Shown: positions 52,335 to 62,364, counted from the stretch's first letter. The stretch is DNA of 64,000 bases from Flavobacterium aquatile LMG 4008 = ATCC 11947 (GCF_000757385.1 NZ_JRHH01000004.1:248001-312000); one strand, 5' to 3'. Notes: generated from the sequence alone by a model not told the origin. Translations and numbers: made by a program.

Positions 52335-53453
52335 TTAATTTATAATATCAAAAACACCTTTGGTTAAAAGTTTTGAACTAGCATTAACTTGATCATTAGG
52401 AAGTATTTCAACAAAACTTTCTGATGAAGCTCCTTTCTCAACTGGAACTTTTTCAAATGAAAATCCTTTAGCATCTTCCTTCTTTAATAAAAGTACAAAA
52501 TACTTTTGATTTTCTGAAATTAAAGCGTCTTTTGGAATAGCTAATCCTTTTTTAGAATTGGTAATAATCTGTGATTCTACAAACATTCCGGTTAATAATT
52601 TTTGTTTGATAGCATCGTCTAAATGTCCATGAACGTTAATGGTTCTGTCATTGCCTTCAATAGATTTTCCAACCAAATGCACTTCGGCATTAAAAACTTC
52701 TTTACTTGCTTCTGGAACGGTAAACTTAATTCCTTGGCCAATTTTTATTTTCAAAATGTCTTTCTCAAAAACGGCTAATTCTAAGTGTAAATGATTCGTA
52801 TCAACAATTTCTAAAATTACATCTGAAGCGGCAATATACATTCCAACATTGGCATTCATAATTACAATATCACCAGAAATTGGCGAATAAATAGTTACTA
52901 CAGAAGTCAATTTTCCTTTTTCAACATTACTCGGATTAATGTTTAACAAAAGTAATTTTGCTCTCAAACTTTGATACATTCCTTTTGCTCTTCTATAGTC
53001 ACTTTCTGCTTTTAAGTAGTTCTTTTGAGAAGTAATTTTCTCATCGTACAATGTCTTTTGTCTTTCAAATTCAGATTTTAAATAAGTGATTTGTTCAGCA
53101 ACTTCGAGATAATCTTTCTGAATATCAAGAAATTCTGTATTTTCCATCGTTAAGAGCGGTTGACCTTTAACTACTTTATTTCCAACCAAAAGATTTGTAG
53201 ATTTTACGTAACCACCAATAAAAGAAGTGATTTTTGCTCTATTTTGCGGCGGAACATCTATCCTACCCGATGCTTTTATAGTAACATCAAAATCTTGCTC
53301 AATAGGAGTTCCAACTTCCATTGCCATTGTCTTGAATTGATTAGTAGAAATTACTGTTAAACCCTCATTCTTCTCTGCTGGAGCTTCTGTTTTGGCATCT
53401 TTACATGAAATTAGTAAAGTAGTCGTTGCTAGTATATATAGTATTTTTTTCAT
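52335..53453 (-). CDS. RND efflux periplasmic adaptor (CusB/CzcB-type)
   Basis: A 372-residue membrane-fusion protein linking the RND pump to the outer-membrane factor. Lipoprotein signal ending LLISC (Cys17), then a beta-barrel and alpha-helical hairpin domain (YLEVAEQITYLKSEFERQKT) and a lipoyl domain with IYSPISGDIVIMNANVGMYI. It ends before the last domain seen in some CusB proteins, and no Met-rich copper segment is visible. It follows the pump gene by 6 bases. Confidence 0.93.
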   Translation of the reverse strand: MKKILYILATTTLLISCKDAKTEAPAEKNEGLTVISTNQFKTMAMEVGTPIEQDFDVTIKASGRIDVPPQNRAKITSFIGGYVKSTNLLVGNKVVKGQPLLTMENTEFLDIQKDYLEVAEQITYLKSEFERQKTLYDEKITSQKNYLKAESDYRRAKGMYQSLRAKLLLLNINPSNVEKGKLTSVVTIYSPISGDIVIMNANVGMYIAASDVILEIVDTNHLHLELAVFEKDILKIKIGQGIKFTVPEASKEVFNAEVHLVGKSIEGNDRTINVHGHLDDAIKQKLLTGMFVESQIITNSKKGLAIPKDALISENQKYFVLLLKKEDAKGFSFEKVPVEKGASSESFVEILPNDQVNASSKLLTKGVFDIIN

Positions 53454-53459
53454 TGTAAA

Positions 53460-56400
53460 TTAGTAATTTAGATATTGTAAATCGAATTGGGTTTTGTTGT
53501 ATTGTAACACGTTTTCAAGGTAATCCACTTGAATTGATGTGGCATTTTCTAAAGAAGTTATATATTGAAAAAAGTCGATTTCTCCATGTTTGTAACTCAT
53601 ATCGGCTACTTTGATTATTTCTTTAGCCAATTTTTCACCGTATTCTTTATAGTACTTTATGCCTTCTTCATGTTTGATTAATTCATTTTTCTTTTGTGAT
53701 ATGAATTGATTGATTCTTGTTTGTTCGTTTTGTTTTTGTTGCTCCCAACTTTGAAGCTCTAACTTGGCAACATTATTCTTAGCTTTTGCTCCACCAAATA
53801 AAATTGGAACAGATAAACCCACTTGAAATCCATACAAAGACTGCGATAAACCATTATTTTTTCCTTGAAAATACTCTAAATTAATATCCGGTAAATAGTA
53901 TTGTTTTTGAAGCTTAACATTCGATTGGTATGTTTTTGTAATATTCTCAAAATAAGAATTATAAACATCTTTATTTGAACCATCAACCAAAGTGATATTT
54001 GGAATTAATTTATCATTTTTAATAACTGTTTTTTCATCAGATTGAAGTAATCCTTGGAGCAATTCATAGTTAGCAATTTTATCTTTTTCAATTTGCGCTA
54101 ATTTAGTTCTGATTTGTCTAAACTTACTTTGTGCGGTTATTTTTTCAAGATAATTAGTTTCGCCCAATTCAAATCTTCTGTCGCTTGCTTTCGAGAAATT
54201 TTGATACAAACTATCTAAGTATTGGAATAATTTTTCTTGATTTTGATAATAAACAATATGATTATAAACTTGTGCAACCTCATTTGACAATCGATTTTTG
54301 GTGATTTCGAAGTTAGACTTTTCTCTTTCGTATTCAGCCGAATATAATTTCTTTTGAGCGCCATAAACTGTCGGAAAGGCAAATCTTTGTTGTACTCCAA
54401 AAACTTTTAATGGTTCATTATTCAACGCTAAATTATTCTGATCATAACTATAATAAACATTAGTTTTATCGAATGAATATGCCGTTTTAATGTTTGCTTT
54501 TGATTTGTCAATTTGCAATTGTGCGGCTTTAATTGATTTATTTTTTAAATGTGCTTTAGCAATTAAACTATCCAATTCTGGAGTACTATTTTGAGAAAAT
54601 GCAAGTGATGAACTCAATAGTAACAAAATAATTGTGATATTAGAATGAATTTTAAACTTAGCTTTTTTACCTTCTTTTTTGTCTAAAAGTTTGTATAAAA
54701 TGGGAAGCACAATCATAGTCAAAATAGTTGCTGTAAACAATCCACCAATTACAACGGTTGCTAACGGACGTTGTACCTCTGCTCCTGCCGATGACGAAAT
54801 TGCCATTGGTAAAAACCCTAAAGCTGCCGCAGCTGCTGTTAGTAAAACTGGACGTAATCTATCGGTTGTACCTTTCAAAATTAGTTCGTTAATATCTTTC
54901 ATTCCTTGGTGTTTTAGTTCTTTAAAATGTTCAATAAGTACAATACCGTTGAGGACAGCGATTCCGAAAAGTGCAATAAATCCAACACCTGCCGAAATAC
55001 TAAATGGCAAATCACGAATCCAAAGAAATAATATTCCTCCAACTGCTGATAGTGGAATTGCCGAATAAACCATCAAAGCTTCTTTTACTGAACCAAACGC
55101 AAAATACAACAGAATAAAGATTAAAAATAAAGCAATTGGAACCGCTATCAACAAACGCTCTTTGGCGCTTTGAAGATTTTCAAATTGTCCTCCATAAGTT
55201 ACATAATAACCTTCCGGTAATTTTATTTTCTCGTTTATAATTTTTTGAACATCAGTCACAACGCTCTGTAAATCGCGGTTTCTTACATTGATTCCCACAA
55301 CAATTCTTCTTCTAGTATTGTCTCTTGAAATTTTCGCTGGACCTTCTGTATACTCAATTTGTGCCAATTCTTGTAATGGAATTTGTTCCCCATTTGGAGT
55401 TGGAACGTACAGATTTCTCAAATTATCAATATCTTGACGGTTGGTTTTATCCAAACGAATTACCATATCAAAACGCTTTTCACCTTCAAAGACAGTTCCA
55501 ACAGTTTTTCCAGCAAAACCAAGAGCTATCATTTCGTTCAAATCGGCAATATTTAACCCATAACGAGCAATTTTCGAACGATTGTAAACCACACTCATTT
55601 GAGGCAAACCTTCTGTTTTTTCAATAATAATATCGGACGCACCTTCTACATTGGCAATGGCATATTTTATTTGTTCTGCTCGTTTTGCTAAAACATTTAA
55701 ATCTTCTCCAAATATCTTAATAGCGACATCACTCCTAGTTCCTGAAATCAATTCGTTAAAACGCATTTCTATAGGTTGCGTGAATTCTATTTCCATGTTT
55801 GGAATTTGTTTTTCAATTTCAAATTTAATTTTGTCGGCCAATTCATCTTTAGAATCTGCAGAAACCCATTCACCTTTTGGTTTTAGTTTTACAATAATAT
55901 CCGATTCTTCCATACTCATTGGATCGGTTGGCACTTCGGCAGCACCAATTCTACTTACAACTTGGGTGACTTCTGGAAAATTTTTTAGAATTATTTTTTC
56001 AATTTTAGTTGTAGTTTCAATTGTTTTAGTTAACGACGTTCCTGTTTTTAAAACGGGTTGAATTACAAAATCACCTTCATCTAAAGTTGGAATAAATTCG
56101 CCTCCCATAGTTGTAAAAAGTACGATTGCAAAAACTAATAAAGAAATTGCTCCATAAATTACTTTTTTTGTATTGTTTAAAGCCCAAGTAATTACAGGTA
56201 AATACCAAGAATTCATTTTAGCAATCAATTTTGATGAAAACGAATTTGGATTTTCTTCTTTTGGTTTTAAAAATAAAGAGGAAACTACTGGAACATAAGT
56301 AAAACATAGCAACATTGCTCCAGCTAGTGCAAAACTGAAAGTCATTGCCATTGGTTTGAACATTTTTCCTTCAACACCAGATAATGAGAGAATTGGAATA

Positions 56401-57791
56401 AAAACAATTAGAATAATCAACTGACCAAAAACAGCAGAATTCATCATTTTGGAAGCACTTTTATAAGTGATTTCGTCAATTTGAATTTGCCTATCTTCTT
56501 TAGATAAGTTTACTAAATGTTTCGATTTGTGTGCAATTTGAAAGGCTATAAATTCTACAATAATTACGGCTCCATCAATAATAATTCCGAAATCTATTGC
56601 ACCTAAACTCATTAAGTTGGCGTCAATTCCGAAGATGTTCATAAATGAAATTGCAAATAATAAACAAAGTGGAATTACTGAGGCAACAACCAATCCTGAA
56701 CGCCAATTTCCTAACAAAAGAACGACTACAAAAATTACTATTAGACAACCTAAAATCAGGTTTTCAGCAACGGTAAACGTAGTTTTTCCAACTAATTCAC
56801 TTCTTTCTAAAAACGGATTGATGTAAACGCCTTTTGGTAATGTTTTTTCAATTTCGGCAACTCTTGCTTTTACATCGCCAATTACTTGCTTTGAGTTTCC
56901 TCCTTTAAGCATCATTACTTGACCTAATACTTTTTCGCCTTCACCATTTCCGGTAATTGCTCCAAAACGATTAGCACTTCCAAAACCTATTTGTGCTAAA
57001 TCTTTTACGTAAATTGGAATTCCATTGTCATTTTTAACAACAATATTTTCAATATCTTCAAGTGATTTTACTTTTCCTTCTCCACGAATAAAATAACTCT
57101 GATTTACTTTTTCAATGTAAGCTCCACCTGCAATACTATTGTTGTTTTCCAAAGCATTGAAAACATCAATTGTAGAAATATTCATCGCTTTTAATTTGGA
57201 TGAATTTATAGCCACTTCGTATTGTTTTAAATAACCACCCCAAGTATTTATTTCTACAACACCTTTTATTCCAGATAGTTGTCGTTTCACAACCCAATCC
57301 TGAATAGTTCTTAAATCGGTTACAGAATATTGATTTTTATATTCGGGTTTTACATCTAAAACATATTGATATATTTCACCTAAACCAGTTGTAATTGGTC
57401 CCATTTCTGGAATTCCGAAACCTTGTGGAATCTTTTCGGAAGCTGTTTTTATTTTTTCAGCTATTAATTGTCTTGGAAGATATGAACCCATATCGTCATC
57501 AAAAACAATAGTTACGACCGAAAGTCCGAATTTAGAAATAGAGCGGATTTCTTTCACTCCAGGCAAGTTTGCCATTTCAATTTCTACTGGATAAGTAATA
57601 AATTGTTCAATATCTTGTGTAGAAAGATTTCTAGAAGTTGTAATTACTTGAACTTGATTATTAGTAACATCTGGAACAGCTCCAATTGAAATTTGAAAGA
57701 CAGAATACACTCCGAATCCGAAAATTCCGAGAGTAAACAATAAAATTATTAGTTTGTTTTTTAAGCTAAAGGCAATTATTTTTTCGAGCAT
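53460..57791 (-). CDS. czcA: CzcA-type heavy-metal RND pump fused to a TolC-like outer-membrane factor
   Basis: A 1443-residue protein that joins two normally separate proteins. Residues 1 to ~1040 are an HME-RND pump with 12 membrane helices; the TM4 proton-relay motif is D400-F-G-I-I-I-D406-G-A-V-I-I-V-E413, the CzcA (divalent Zn/Co/Ni/Cd) pattern rather than the copper/silver type. Residues ~1042-1443 are a TolC-like domain, preceded at ~1051-1067 by a signal-peptide-like hydrophobic run ending SLAFSQ. The start is taken at 57791 (MLEKIIAFS) rather than 42 bases earlier. The adaptor gene follows after 6 bases. Confidence 0.94.
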   Translation of the reverse strand: MLEKIIAFSLKNKLIILLFTLGIFGFGVYSVFQISIGAVPDVTNNQVQVITTSRNLSTQDIEQFITYPVEIEMANLPGVKEIRSISKFGLSVVTIVFDDDMGSYLPRQLIAEKIKTASEKIPQGFGIPEMGPITTGLGEIYQYVLDVKPEYKNQYSVTDLRTIQDWVVKRQLSGIKGVVEINTWGGYLKQYEVAINSSKLKAMNISTIDVFNALENNNSIAGGAYIEKVNQSYFIRGEGKVKSLEDIENIVVKNDNGIPIYVKDLAQIGFGSANRFGAITGNGEGEKVLGQVMMLKGGNSKQVIGDVKARVAEIEKTLPKGVYINPFLERSELVGKTTFTVAENLILGCLIVIFVVVLLLGNWRSGLVVASVIPLCLLFAISFMNIFGIDANLMSLGAIDFGIIIDGAVIIVEFIAFQIAHKSKHLVNLSKEDRQIQIDEITYKSASKMMNSAVFGQLIILIVFIPILSLSGVEGKMFKPMAMTFSFALAGAMLLCFTYVPVVSSLFLKPKEENPNSFSSKLIAKMNSWYLPVITWALNNTKKVIYGAISLLVFAIVLFTTMGGEFIPTLDEGDFVIQPVLKTGTSLTKTIETTTKIEKIILKNFPEVTQVVSRIGAAEVPTDPMSMEESDIIVKLKPKGEWVSADSKDELADKIKFEIEKQIPNMEIEFTQPIEMRFNELISGTRSDVAIKIFGEDLNVLAKRAEQIKYAIANVEGASDIIIEKTEGLPQMSVVYNRSKIARYGLNIADLNEMIALGFAGKTVGTVFEGEKRFDMVIRLDKTNRQDIDNLRNLYVPTPNGEQIPLQELAQIEYTEGPAKISRDNTRRRIVVGINVRNRDLQSVVTDVQKIINEKIKLPEGYYVTYGGQFENLQSAKERLLIAVPIALFLIFILLYFAFGSVKEALMVYSAIPLSAVGGILFLWIRDLPFSISAGVGFIALFGIAVLNGIVLIEHFKELKHQGMKDINELILKGTTDRLRPVLLTAAAAALGFLPMAISSSAGAEVQRPLATVVIGGLFTATILTMIVLPILYKLLDKKEGKKAKFKIHSNITIILLLLSSSLAFSQNSTPELDSLIAKAHLKNKSIKAAQLQIDKSKANIKTAYSFDKTNVYYSYDQNNLALNNEPLKVFGVQQRFAFPTVYGAQKKLYSAEYEREKSNFEITKNRLSNEVAQVYNHIVYYQNQEKLFQYLDSLYQNFSKASDRRFELGETNYLEKITAQSKFRQIRTKLAQIEKDKIANYELLQGLLQSDEKTVIKNDKLIPNITLVDGSNKDVYNSYFENITKTYQSNVKLQKQYYLPDINLEYFQGKNNGLSQSLYGFQVGLSVPILFGGAKAKNNVAKLELQSWEQQKQNEQTRINQFISQKKNELIKHEEGIKYYKEYGEKLAKEIIKVADMSYKHGEIDFFQYITSLENATSIQVDYLENVLQYNKTQFDLQYLNY

Positions 57792-57841
57792 AGTACGTTC
57801 TTTTTTCTTTTGTAAAAGTAGAACATGGCTCAATAAAATAG

Positions 57842-57868
57842 CTTAAGATAGCCTTAATATCAAATTAG
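57842..57868 (-). promoter_or_regulatory. 11-bp phased TTAAG boxes upstream of czcA
   Basis: On the coding strand CTAAT-N6-TTAAG-N6-TTAAG, starts exactly 11 bp apart (plus-strand CTTAA at 57842 and 57853, ATTAG at 57864), 51-77 bases before the czcA ATG, in the largest gap of the operon. Likely binding site of the OmpR-type regulator encoded at 60126-60785. Confidence 0.7.
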
Positions 57869-59241
57869 GGAATACTTAAAATTAATGAAGTTCCTTTATC
57901 TTCAATACTCGAAATTTCAATAGTAATTGACAATAAATCGCAAAGTCTTTTCACAATTGATAAACCTAAACCAGTACCTTTTATATTAGGATTATTTGAA
58001 TTCTCAGCTCGGTAGAATGAGTTAAAGATTTTATCTACATCTTTTTCATGAATTACGTGACCAGTATTAGATATTGTTAGAATCGTTCTATTATCTACTT
58101 TTTCTAAATTGATTTCGACTTTTCCGTTTTCATTTGCATATTTGACCGCATTTGAAACTAAATTTCCAACAATAATCGAAATCAAATAATAATCAGATTG
58201 GATGTAATATTCTTGATTGAGATGTGATGAAATAGATAATTTATTAACCTTAATCTTTTCAGAATATCGTGATAAACTGTCTAAAATTATGGCATTTAAA
58301 TATACATTTTCAATTTTATTGTTTTGCTTTTGATTTTCAAAACGAGCCAATAAAAGTAGTTCATCCACTAAATTATTTAATCGATCAACCTCATTAATAC
58401 AAAAACTAATTTTTTCTTCATATTCTTGTTTTTCACGAGGTTTACGCACTAAAACTTCAAGAGTTCCTTTTATTACTGCTAAAGGAGTTCTTAATTCGTG
58501 AGAAGCATCTGATGTAAATTGTTTTTCGCGCTCAACAGCATCTTCAATACGATCTAATAAATCGTTTATAGTTTTAGAAAGTACAAATAATTCGTCTTTA
58601 TTGTGAGGCAAATCTATTCTAGAATTCAAATTGTCCTTAGTTATTAAACTCGATGTTTTAATAATATTGGTAACTGGTTTTATACTTCTTCCTGCAAAAA
58701 ATCGGGCAATTAGAAATAGAACAATTAAAATTAATGGATAGGAAATTAGTAGTATCTTTTTTAGAATAAGAATAATTTCTAAATCGTTAAGTGACATTGC
58801 GACTACAACATAACCAACAATTTTGTCTTTATTGATTATGGCAGTTTGAATTTGTCGAATCGGAATTCCGTTTAATGTTGATTCAATGTATTTATTGTTA
58901 TTTGAATCACTTGATAAAATTAAATTCGAGCTTTTTAGATTCGGTGATTTATCTATAAGTTTTTTATTGTTATCATAAAACTGGACAAAAACTGGATTAA
59001 CATTGAAGGTGTTGTGTTCTCTAGCTTTCCACTGATCTACTTGAATTAGATAGGTTTCATTAGAATCGATTTCAACGTCATCTAAGTGTTTTTCAAGTTC
59101 TTCGTATATTTCTTCATTAATATGTTCATTTACACTAAAACAAATTACTTGATAAATTACAATAAATACAAATGCTATGAGCAATGCGGTACTCAAAATG
59201 TAATTAAATGCAATTCTATTTTTAAATGAAAATTTAAACAT
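57865..59241 (-). CDS. HAMP-domain sensor histidine kinase (CzcS/CusS-like)
   Basis: A 458-residue membrane sensor kinase. TM1 at about 14-35, a periplasmic sensing domain of ~120 residues, TM2 at about 160-182, HAMP (SIKPVTNIIKTSS...), H-box SDASHELRTPL with His248, and C-terminal N, G1 and G2 boxes (NLVSNAVKYA, GTGLGLSIVKRL). No obvious metal-binding motif in the sensor region. The ATG at 59241 lies one base after the CDF stop; an earlier in-frame start would overlap the CDF gene. Probably phosphorylates the response regulator two genes upstream. Confidence 0.94.
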   Translation of the reverse strand: MFKFSFKNRIAFNYILSTALLIAFVFIVIYQVICFSVNEHINEEIYEELEKHLDDVEIDSNETYLIQVDQWKAREHNTFNVNPVFVQFYDNNKKLIDKSPNLKSSNLILSSDSNNNKYIESTLNGIPIRQIQTAIINKDKIVGYVVVAMSLNDLEIILILKKILLISYPLILIVLFLIARFFAGRSIKPVTNIIKTSSLITKDNLNSRIDLPHNKDELFVLSKTINDLLDRIEDAVEREKQFTSDASHELRTPLAVIKGTLEVLVRKPREKQEYEEKISFCINEVDRLNNLVDELLLLARFENQKQNNKIENVYLNAIILDSLSRYSEKIKVNKLSISSHLNQEYYIQSDYYLISIIVGNLVSNAVKYANENGKVEINLEKVDNRTILTISNTGHVIHEKDVDKIFNSFYRAENSNNPNIKGTGLGLSIVKRLCDLLSITIEISSIEDKGTSLILSIP

Positions 59242-59242
59242 T

Positions 59243-60112
59243 TTAGTGGCTTGGTTCAATATGAATTAATACATGACCGAGTTGTGGTAATTCGTGTCGC
59301 AAAGTATCTTTTAATAAGTGAGCGATATCATGTCCTTCTTTAACCGAAATTGTTGCATCTACAACAGCATGTAAATCAACGTGGTATTTCATTCCGGCTT
59401 TTCTAATAAAGCATTTTTCGGTATCAATTACTCCTTTTACTTTTAATGATTCTACTCTAATTTCAGCAACTAAATCATCATATAAATGTTCGTCCATAAT
59501 TTCGCCAAGAGCTGGTCTGAAAATTAGATAACTGTTGTAAAGAATAAAAAAAGAAGCAAAAAGAGCCGCCCAATCATCGGCAGATTCGTATCCTTTTCCT
59601 AAAATTAAGGCAATACTAATTCCAATAAATGCAGCAACTGATGTAATTGCGTCACTTCTATGATGCCAAGCATCGGCTTTAAGAGAAGAACTGTTGGTTT
59701 CTTTACTTTTCTTGAGTACTTTTCTAAACGAAAATTCTTTCCAAAAAATAATAGCTCCAAGAATTATTAGAGTAAAAGGTTTTGGTAATTCGTGTGGTGT
59801 TCCAATGTTGCTTATACTTTCGTAAGCAATAATTGTAGCTGAAGTTATTAAAAAACCAACTACAAGAAAAGTAATTAAAGGCTCGGCACGACCATGACCA
59901 TAAGGATGATTTTCATCTGCTGGACGACTGGCATATTTTAATCCGAAAAGAACCAAAAACGACGAAAAAATATCGGTTGTTGATTCTATTGCATCGGCAA
60001 TTAGCGCATAGGAATTTCCAAAAAAACCAGCAATTCCTTTAATTAGAGCTAATAATGTGTTGCTTATTATACTAAAATAAGTTACTTTTATTGCCGTTTC
60101 AGTATGAGTCAT
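59243..60112 (-). CDS. Cation diffusion facilitator (CDF) transporter
   Basis: A 289-residue CDF metal/proton antiporter that removes divalent metal from the cytoplasm. Six membrane helices. Metal-binding residues are visible as ALIADAIESTTDIFS (TM2) and WHHRSDAITSVAAF (TM5), the HxxxD pattern typical of zinc or other divalent substrates, with HPYGHGRAEPL between TM2 and TM3 (conserved histidines). The C-terminal cytoplasmic domain is complete. The ATG at 60112 is chosen because the longer in-frame version would overlap the regulator gene. It lies, unusually, between the regulator and its kinase. Confidence 0.94.
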   Translation of the reverse strand: MTHTETAIKVTYFSIISNTLLALIKGIAGFFGNSYALIADAIESTTDIFSSFLVLFGLKYASRPADENHPYGHGRAEPLITFLVVGFLITSATIIAYESISNIGTPHELPKPFTLIILGAIIFWKEFSFRKVLKKSKETNSSSLKADAWHHRSDAITSVAAFIGISIALILGKGYESADDWAALFASFFILYNSYLIFRPALGEIMDEHLYDDLVAEIRVESLKVKGVIDTEKCFIRKAGMKYHVDLHAVVDATISVKEGHDIAHLLKDTLRHELPQLGHVLIHIEPSH

Positions 60113-60125
60113 TGATTTTTTAAAT

Positions 60126-60785
60126 TTAGTTGGCAATGTATCCAACACCACGAATTGTTTTAATGCAATCGTCTTCTTTAGAAAGATTTAATTTTTTTCT
60201 AATCGCATTCATAAACACATCGATTACTCCGGTATCATATTCAAAATGGATATCCCACACATCTTCAATGATTTGAGTTCGGGTACAGACTTTGCCTTTA
60301 TTTTGTATCAAATATACTAATAATTCAAACTCACGTTGTGTTAAAAAAACTTCTTTTTCGTCTTTAAAAATTTGGTGTTTTGTCAAATCGACTTTAATAT
60401 CTGAAAGAGTCAAAATTTCATCTCCATCACTTATTCTAAAATGAATCTTAATGCGTTCCAAAAGTTCCTCAAAACTAAATGGTTTTTTGATGTAATCGTT
60501 TGCTCCTCCTTTTAATCCTTCAATTGTTTCTTGGACAGTATCTTTTGCTGTTAAAAAAAGTATCGGAATTGTTTTATTTTTTTCGCGAATACCTTTGCAA
60601 ACTTCAATCCCGGGTAACTTTGGAAGCATCCAATCTAATAGAATTAAATCAAATTGATTGTTAGTAGCCAGTTCTAAACCTTCAAATCCATTGGAAGCTA
60701 GGCTAATTTCATAACCTTCTTCTTCTAATCCTTGTTTTAAGAAATTAGAAATTCCTACTTCATCTTCTACGATTAAAATTTTCAT
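60126..60785 (-). CDS. OmpR-family response regulator
   Basis: A 219-residue two-component regulator. Receiver domain with acidic pair VEDEV, phospho-acceptor Asp51 in LLDWMLPKLPG, and the Lys in YIKKPFSFEEL; C-terminal winged helix with EVFLTQREFELLVYLIQNKG and TIRGVGYIAN. OmpR-type regulators bind direct repeats with 10-11 bp spacing, matching the TTAAG boxes upstream of the operon and of czcA. It lies 2 bases downstream of the DUF3570 gene and is thus in the same transcript. Confidence 0.96.
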   Translation of the reverse strand: MKILIVEDEVGISNFLKQGLEEEGYEISLASNGFEGLELATNNQFDLILLDWMLPKLPGIEVCKGIREKNKTIPILFLTAKDTVQETIEGLKGGANDYIKKPFSFEELLERIKIHFRISDGDEILTLSDIKVDLTKHQIFKDEKEVFLTQREFELLVYLIQNKGKVCTRTQIIEDVWDIHFEYDTGVIDVFMNAIRKKLNLSKEDDCIKTIRGVGYIAN

Positions 60786-60787
60786 TG

Positions 60788-62119
60788 CTATTGCATTACA
60801 AATTTAAATCCGATAGTGGCAATATTTGCATTTAAGCCATCGCTTCTATCGTAATGATTGAATCTAAAATCGATATTTTTTAGGCCAAATTTCCAAATTT
60901 TAGAACTTGTAAAAATATCTGTATAAGTAAATCCTACACCGTATTGATGTGCATCAAAATCGGACAAATCAAAATCGGAAGTAAAGAATTTTTCTGTTGA
61001 CAAATGCGTTTCGTATGGTTCAAAATACTTCGATTTAGTTTGAGTATAGTAACGATACATTGGAAATAAAGTGAATTTGCTTGATATTTTAAATGGAATT
61101 TCAATACTTGCTGTATGCGATTGTACATCCCAATTATCTGTATAAAATCTGTAATACGTTCTAAAACTTACCGTTTCATTTAGGTAATAATTGTAACGTA
61201 AACCAAAAGGTAATTTAAATCTAGTATCAGGTAATTTTTCAATTGCATCGGCTAATTGATAAGCACCTTTGTTGGTTTCACTTTGATAATTTGGAATAAA
61301 TTGCGGATCACCAACATAGAAATTATCCTTGTCTGCAAAATACATTCTGTGATAAGGCGATGACAATTGGCCTTGCTGTTGCAAGACATCAAAGAAAACA
61401 GAAAAATGCGATTTTTTATTGATTACTTGAGAAAAACTTACTGATGCAGAAAATGAATTTCTAGCTTTTGATGTCCATGAAATAAAATTTGGATTGTATA
61501 AATTGGAAATTGCACCACTTTGATCATAAACCGTTGGTAAATTATCTCTAAATTCTATTGGATAAATGGGTTGCCAAGTATCTAAATAAGCGTTTCCTTT
61601 TAATGATATTTCAGAGTTTTTATTGTTGAATAATTTAGTAATACCACCACCAAATCCTAATGAAAAATAGTCGTATTCACTTGAAACAGAAACATCGGCA
61701 TTCCATATAAAATTTCTATCATCGCTGCTGTGACTATAATTTACTACCAATGAAGCTAATGCATCTTGAGCCGATGCACCAGATGATGCTTGCCAAGGAT
61801 TAGGTTTATTAGAATCAAATGGGTTAATGTTGCTTGATGAAGCTGATGTATAAGCAGAAATTCCAGCATCGACAGTTAAAATATCATCATCATTCATTGG
61901 GATTGCCACAATAATATTGGAAGCAATATCGGTTAATTTTTCAGACCCAATTCCACCAGAAACCGCCGAATGTAATCCGTCTTGCTTGTAATAACTTGCC
62001 AAGAAATCTACTTCGGTACTTTCTAAAACTCTTTTTTTGAAAACTACAGTTGAGTCTTTCTCTTGTGAAAAAGCAAATCCAGAAAGAAAAAGTAAACAGT
62101 ATATTATTTTATATCGCAT
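60788..62119 (-). CDS. DUF3570 outer-membrane beta-barrel protein
   Basis: A 443-residue protein with a signal peptide (MRYKIIYCLLFLSGFAFSQ) followed by repeated amphipathic beta-strands and a final aromatic residue pattern (IATIGFKFVMQ) expected of an outer-membrane barrel. It matches DUF3570, a family that lies next to ApbE, DUF4266 and thioredoxin genes, as here. Near the N-terminus is the segment PWQASSGASAQDAL, with Ser-Gly-Ala-Ser at residues 113-116. This resembles the core of the ApbE flavinylation motif but without its upstream Asp. Function unknown. Confidence 0.88.
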   Translation of the reverse strand: MRYKIIYCLLFLSGFAFSQEKDSTVVFKKRVLESTEVDFLASYYKQDGLHSAVSGGIGSEKLTDIASNIIVAIPMNDDDILTVDAGISAYTSASSSNINPFDSNKPNPWQASSGASAQDALASLVVNYSHSSDDRNFIWNADVSVSSEYDYFSLGFGGGITKLFNNKNSEISLKGNAYLDTWQPIYPIEFRDNLPTVYDQSGAISNLYNPNFISWTSKARNSFSASVSFSQVINKKSHFSVFFDVLQQQGQLSSPYHRMYFADKDNFYVGDPQFIPNYQSETNKGAYQLADAIEKLPDTRFKLPFGLRYNYYLNETVSFRTYYRFYTDNWDVQSHTASIEIPFKISSKFTLFPMYRYYTQTKSKYFEPYETHLSTEKFFTSDFDLSDFDAHQYGVGFTYTDIFTSSKIWKFGLKNIDFRFNHYDRSDGLNANIATIGFKFVMQ

Positions 62120-62151
62120 TGTATTTATATTGAAATTTCAAACTCCTTGAA

Positions 62152-62364
62152 TTAATTGCAACCGCAACCTCCACCCGATTTTCCTCCATTTGCACCAGCA
62201 GAACCTTCGCGATATACTTGAAAAGTAGTTTCGTATCGTTCGGCAGTTTTAGCAGAAAGTTTCATTTCTGGATCGTTTAGTTTTTCTTTTTCGTATTCTT
62301 TTACAGAAGTACACGATTGTAATGTCAGCACTAAAATGATGGCAAAACTGATTTTCTTAATCAT
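62152..62364 (-). CDS. DUF4266 lipoprotein with GGGCGCN C-terminus
   Basis: A 70-residue lipoprotein: signal with lipobox LTLQSC (Cys18), a short charged helix, then an unusual C-terminus in which REGSAGANGGKSGGGCGCN ends the chain, so Cys67 and Cys69 lie next to the carboxyl end. The start at 62364 is preferred over an in-frame upstream codon because it lies 4 bases after the ApbE stop and the signal peptide begins there. DUF4266 members share this tail, which suggests a redox-active, metal-binding or modified peptide. It lies between apbE and DUF3570. Confidence 0.88.
   Translation of the reverse strand: MIKKISFAIILVLTLQSCTSVKEYEKEKLNDPEMKLSAKTAERYETTFQVYREGSAGANGGKSGGGCGCN

Noticed and set aside
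53460..57791. Copper/silver-type CusA assignment
   Set aside because: The TM4 motif is DFGxxxDGAxxxxE, the divalent-cation CzcA pattern, not the CusA pattern; Met-rich copper segments are not seen in the adaptor.
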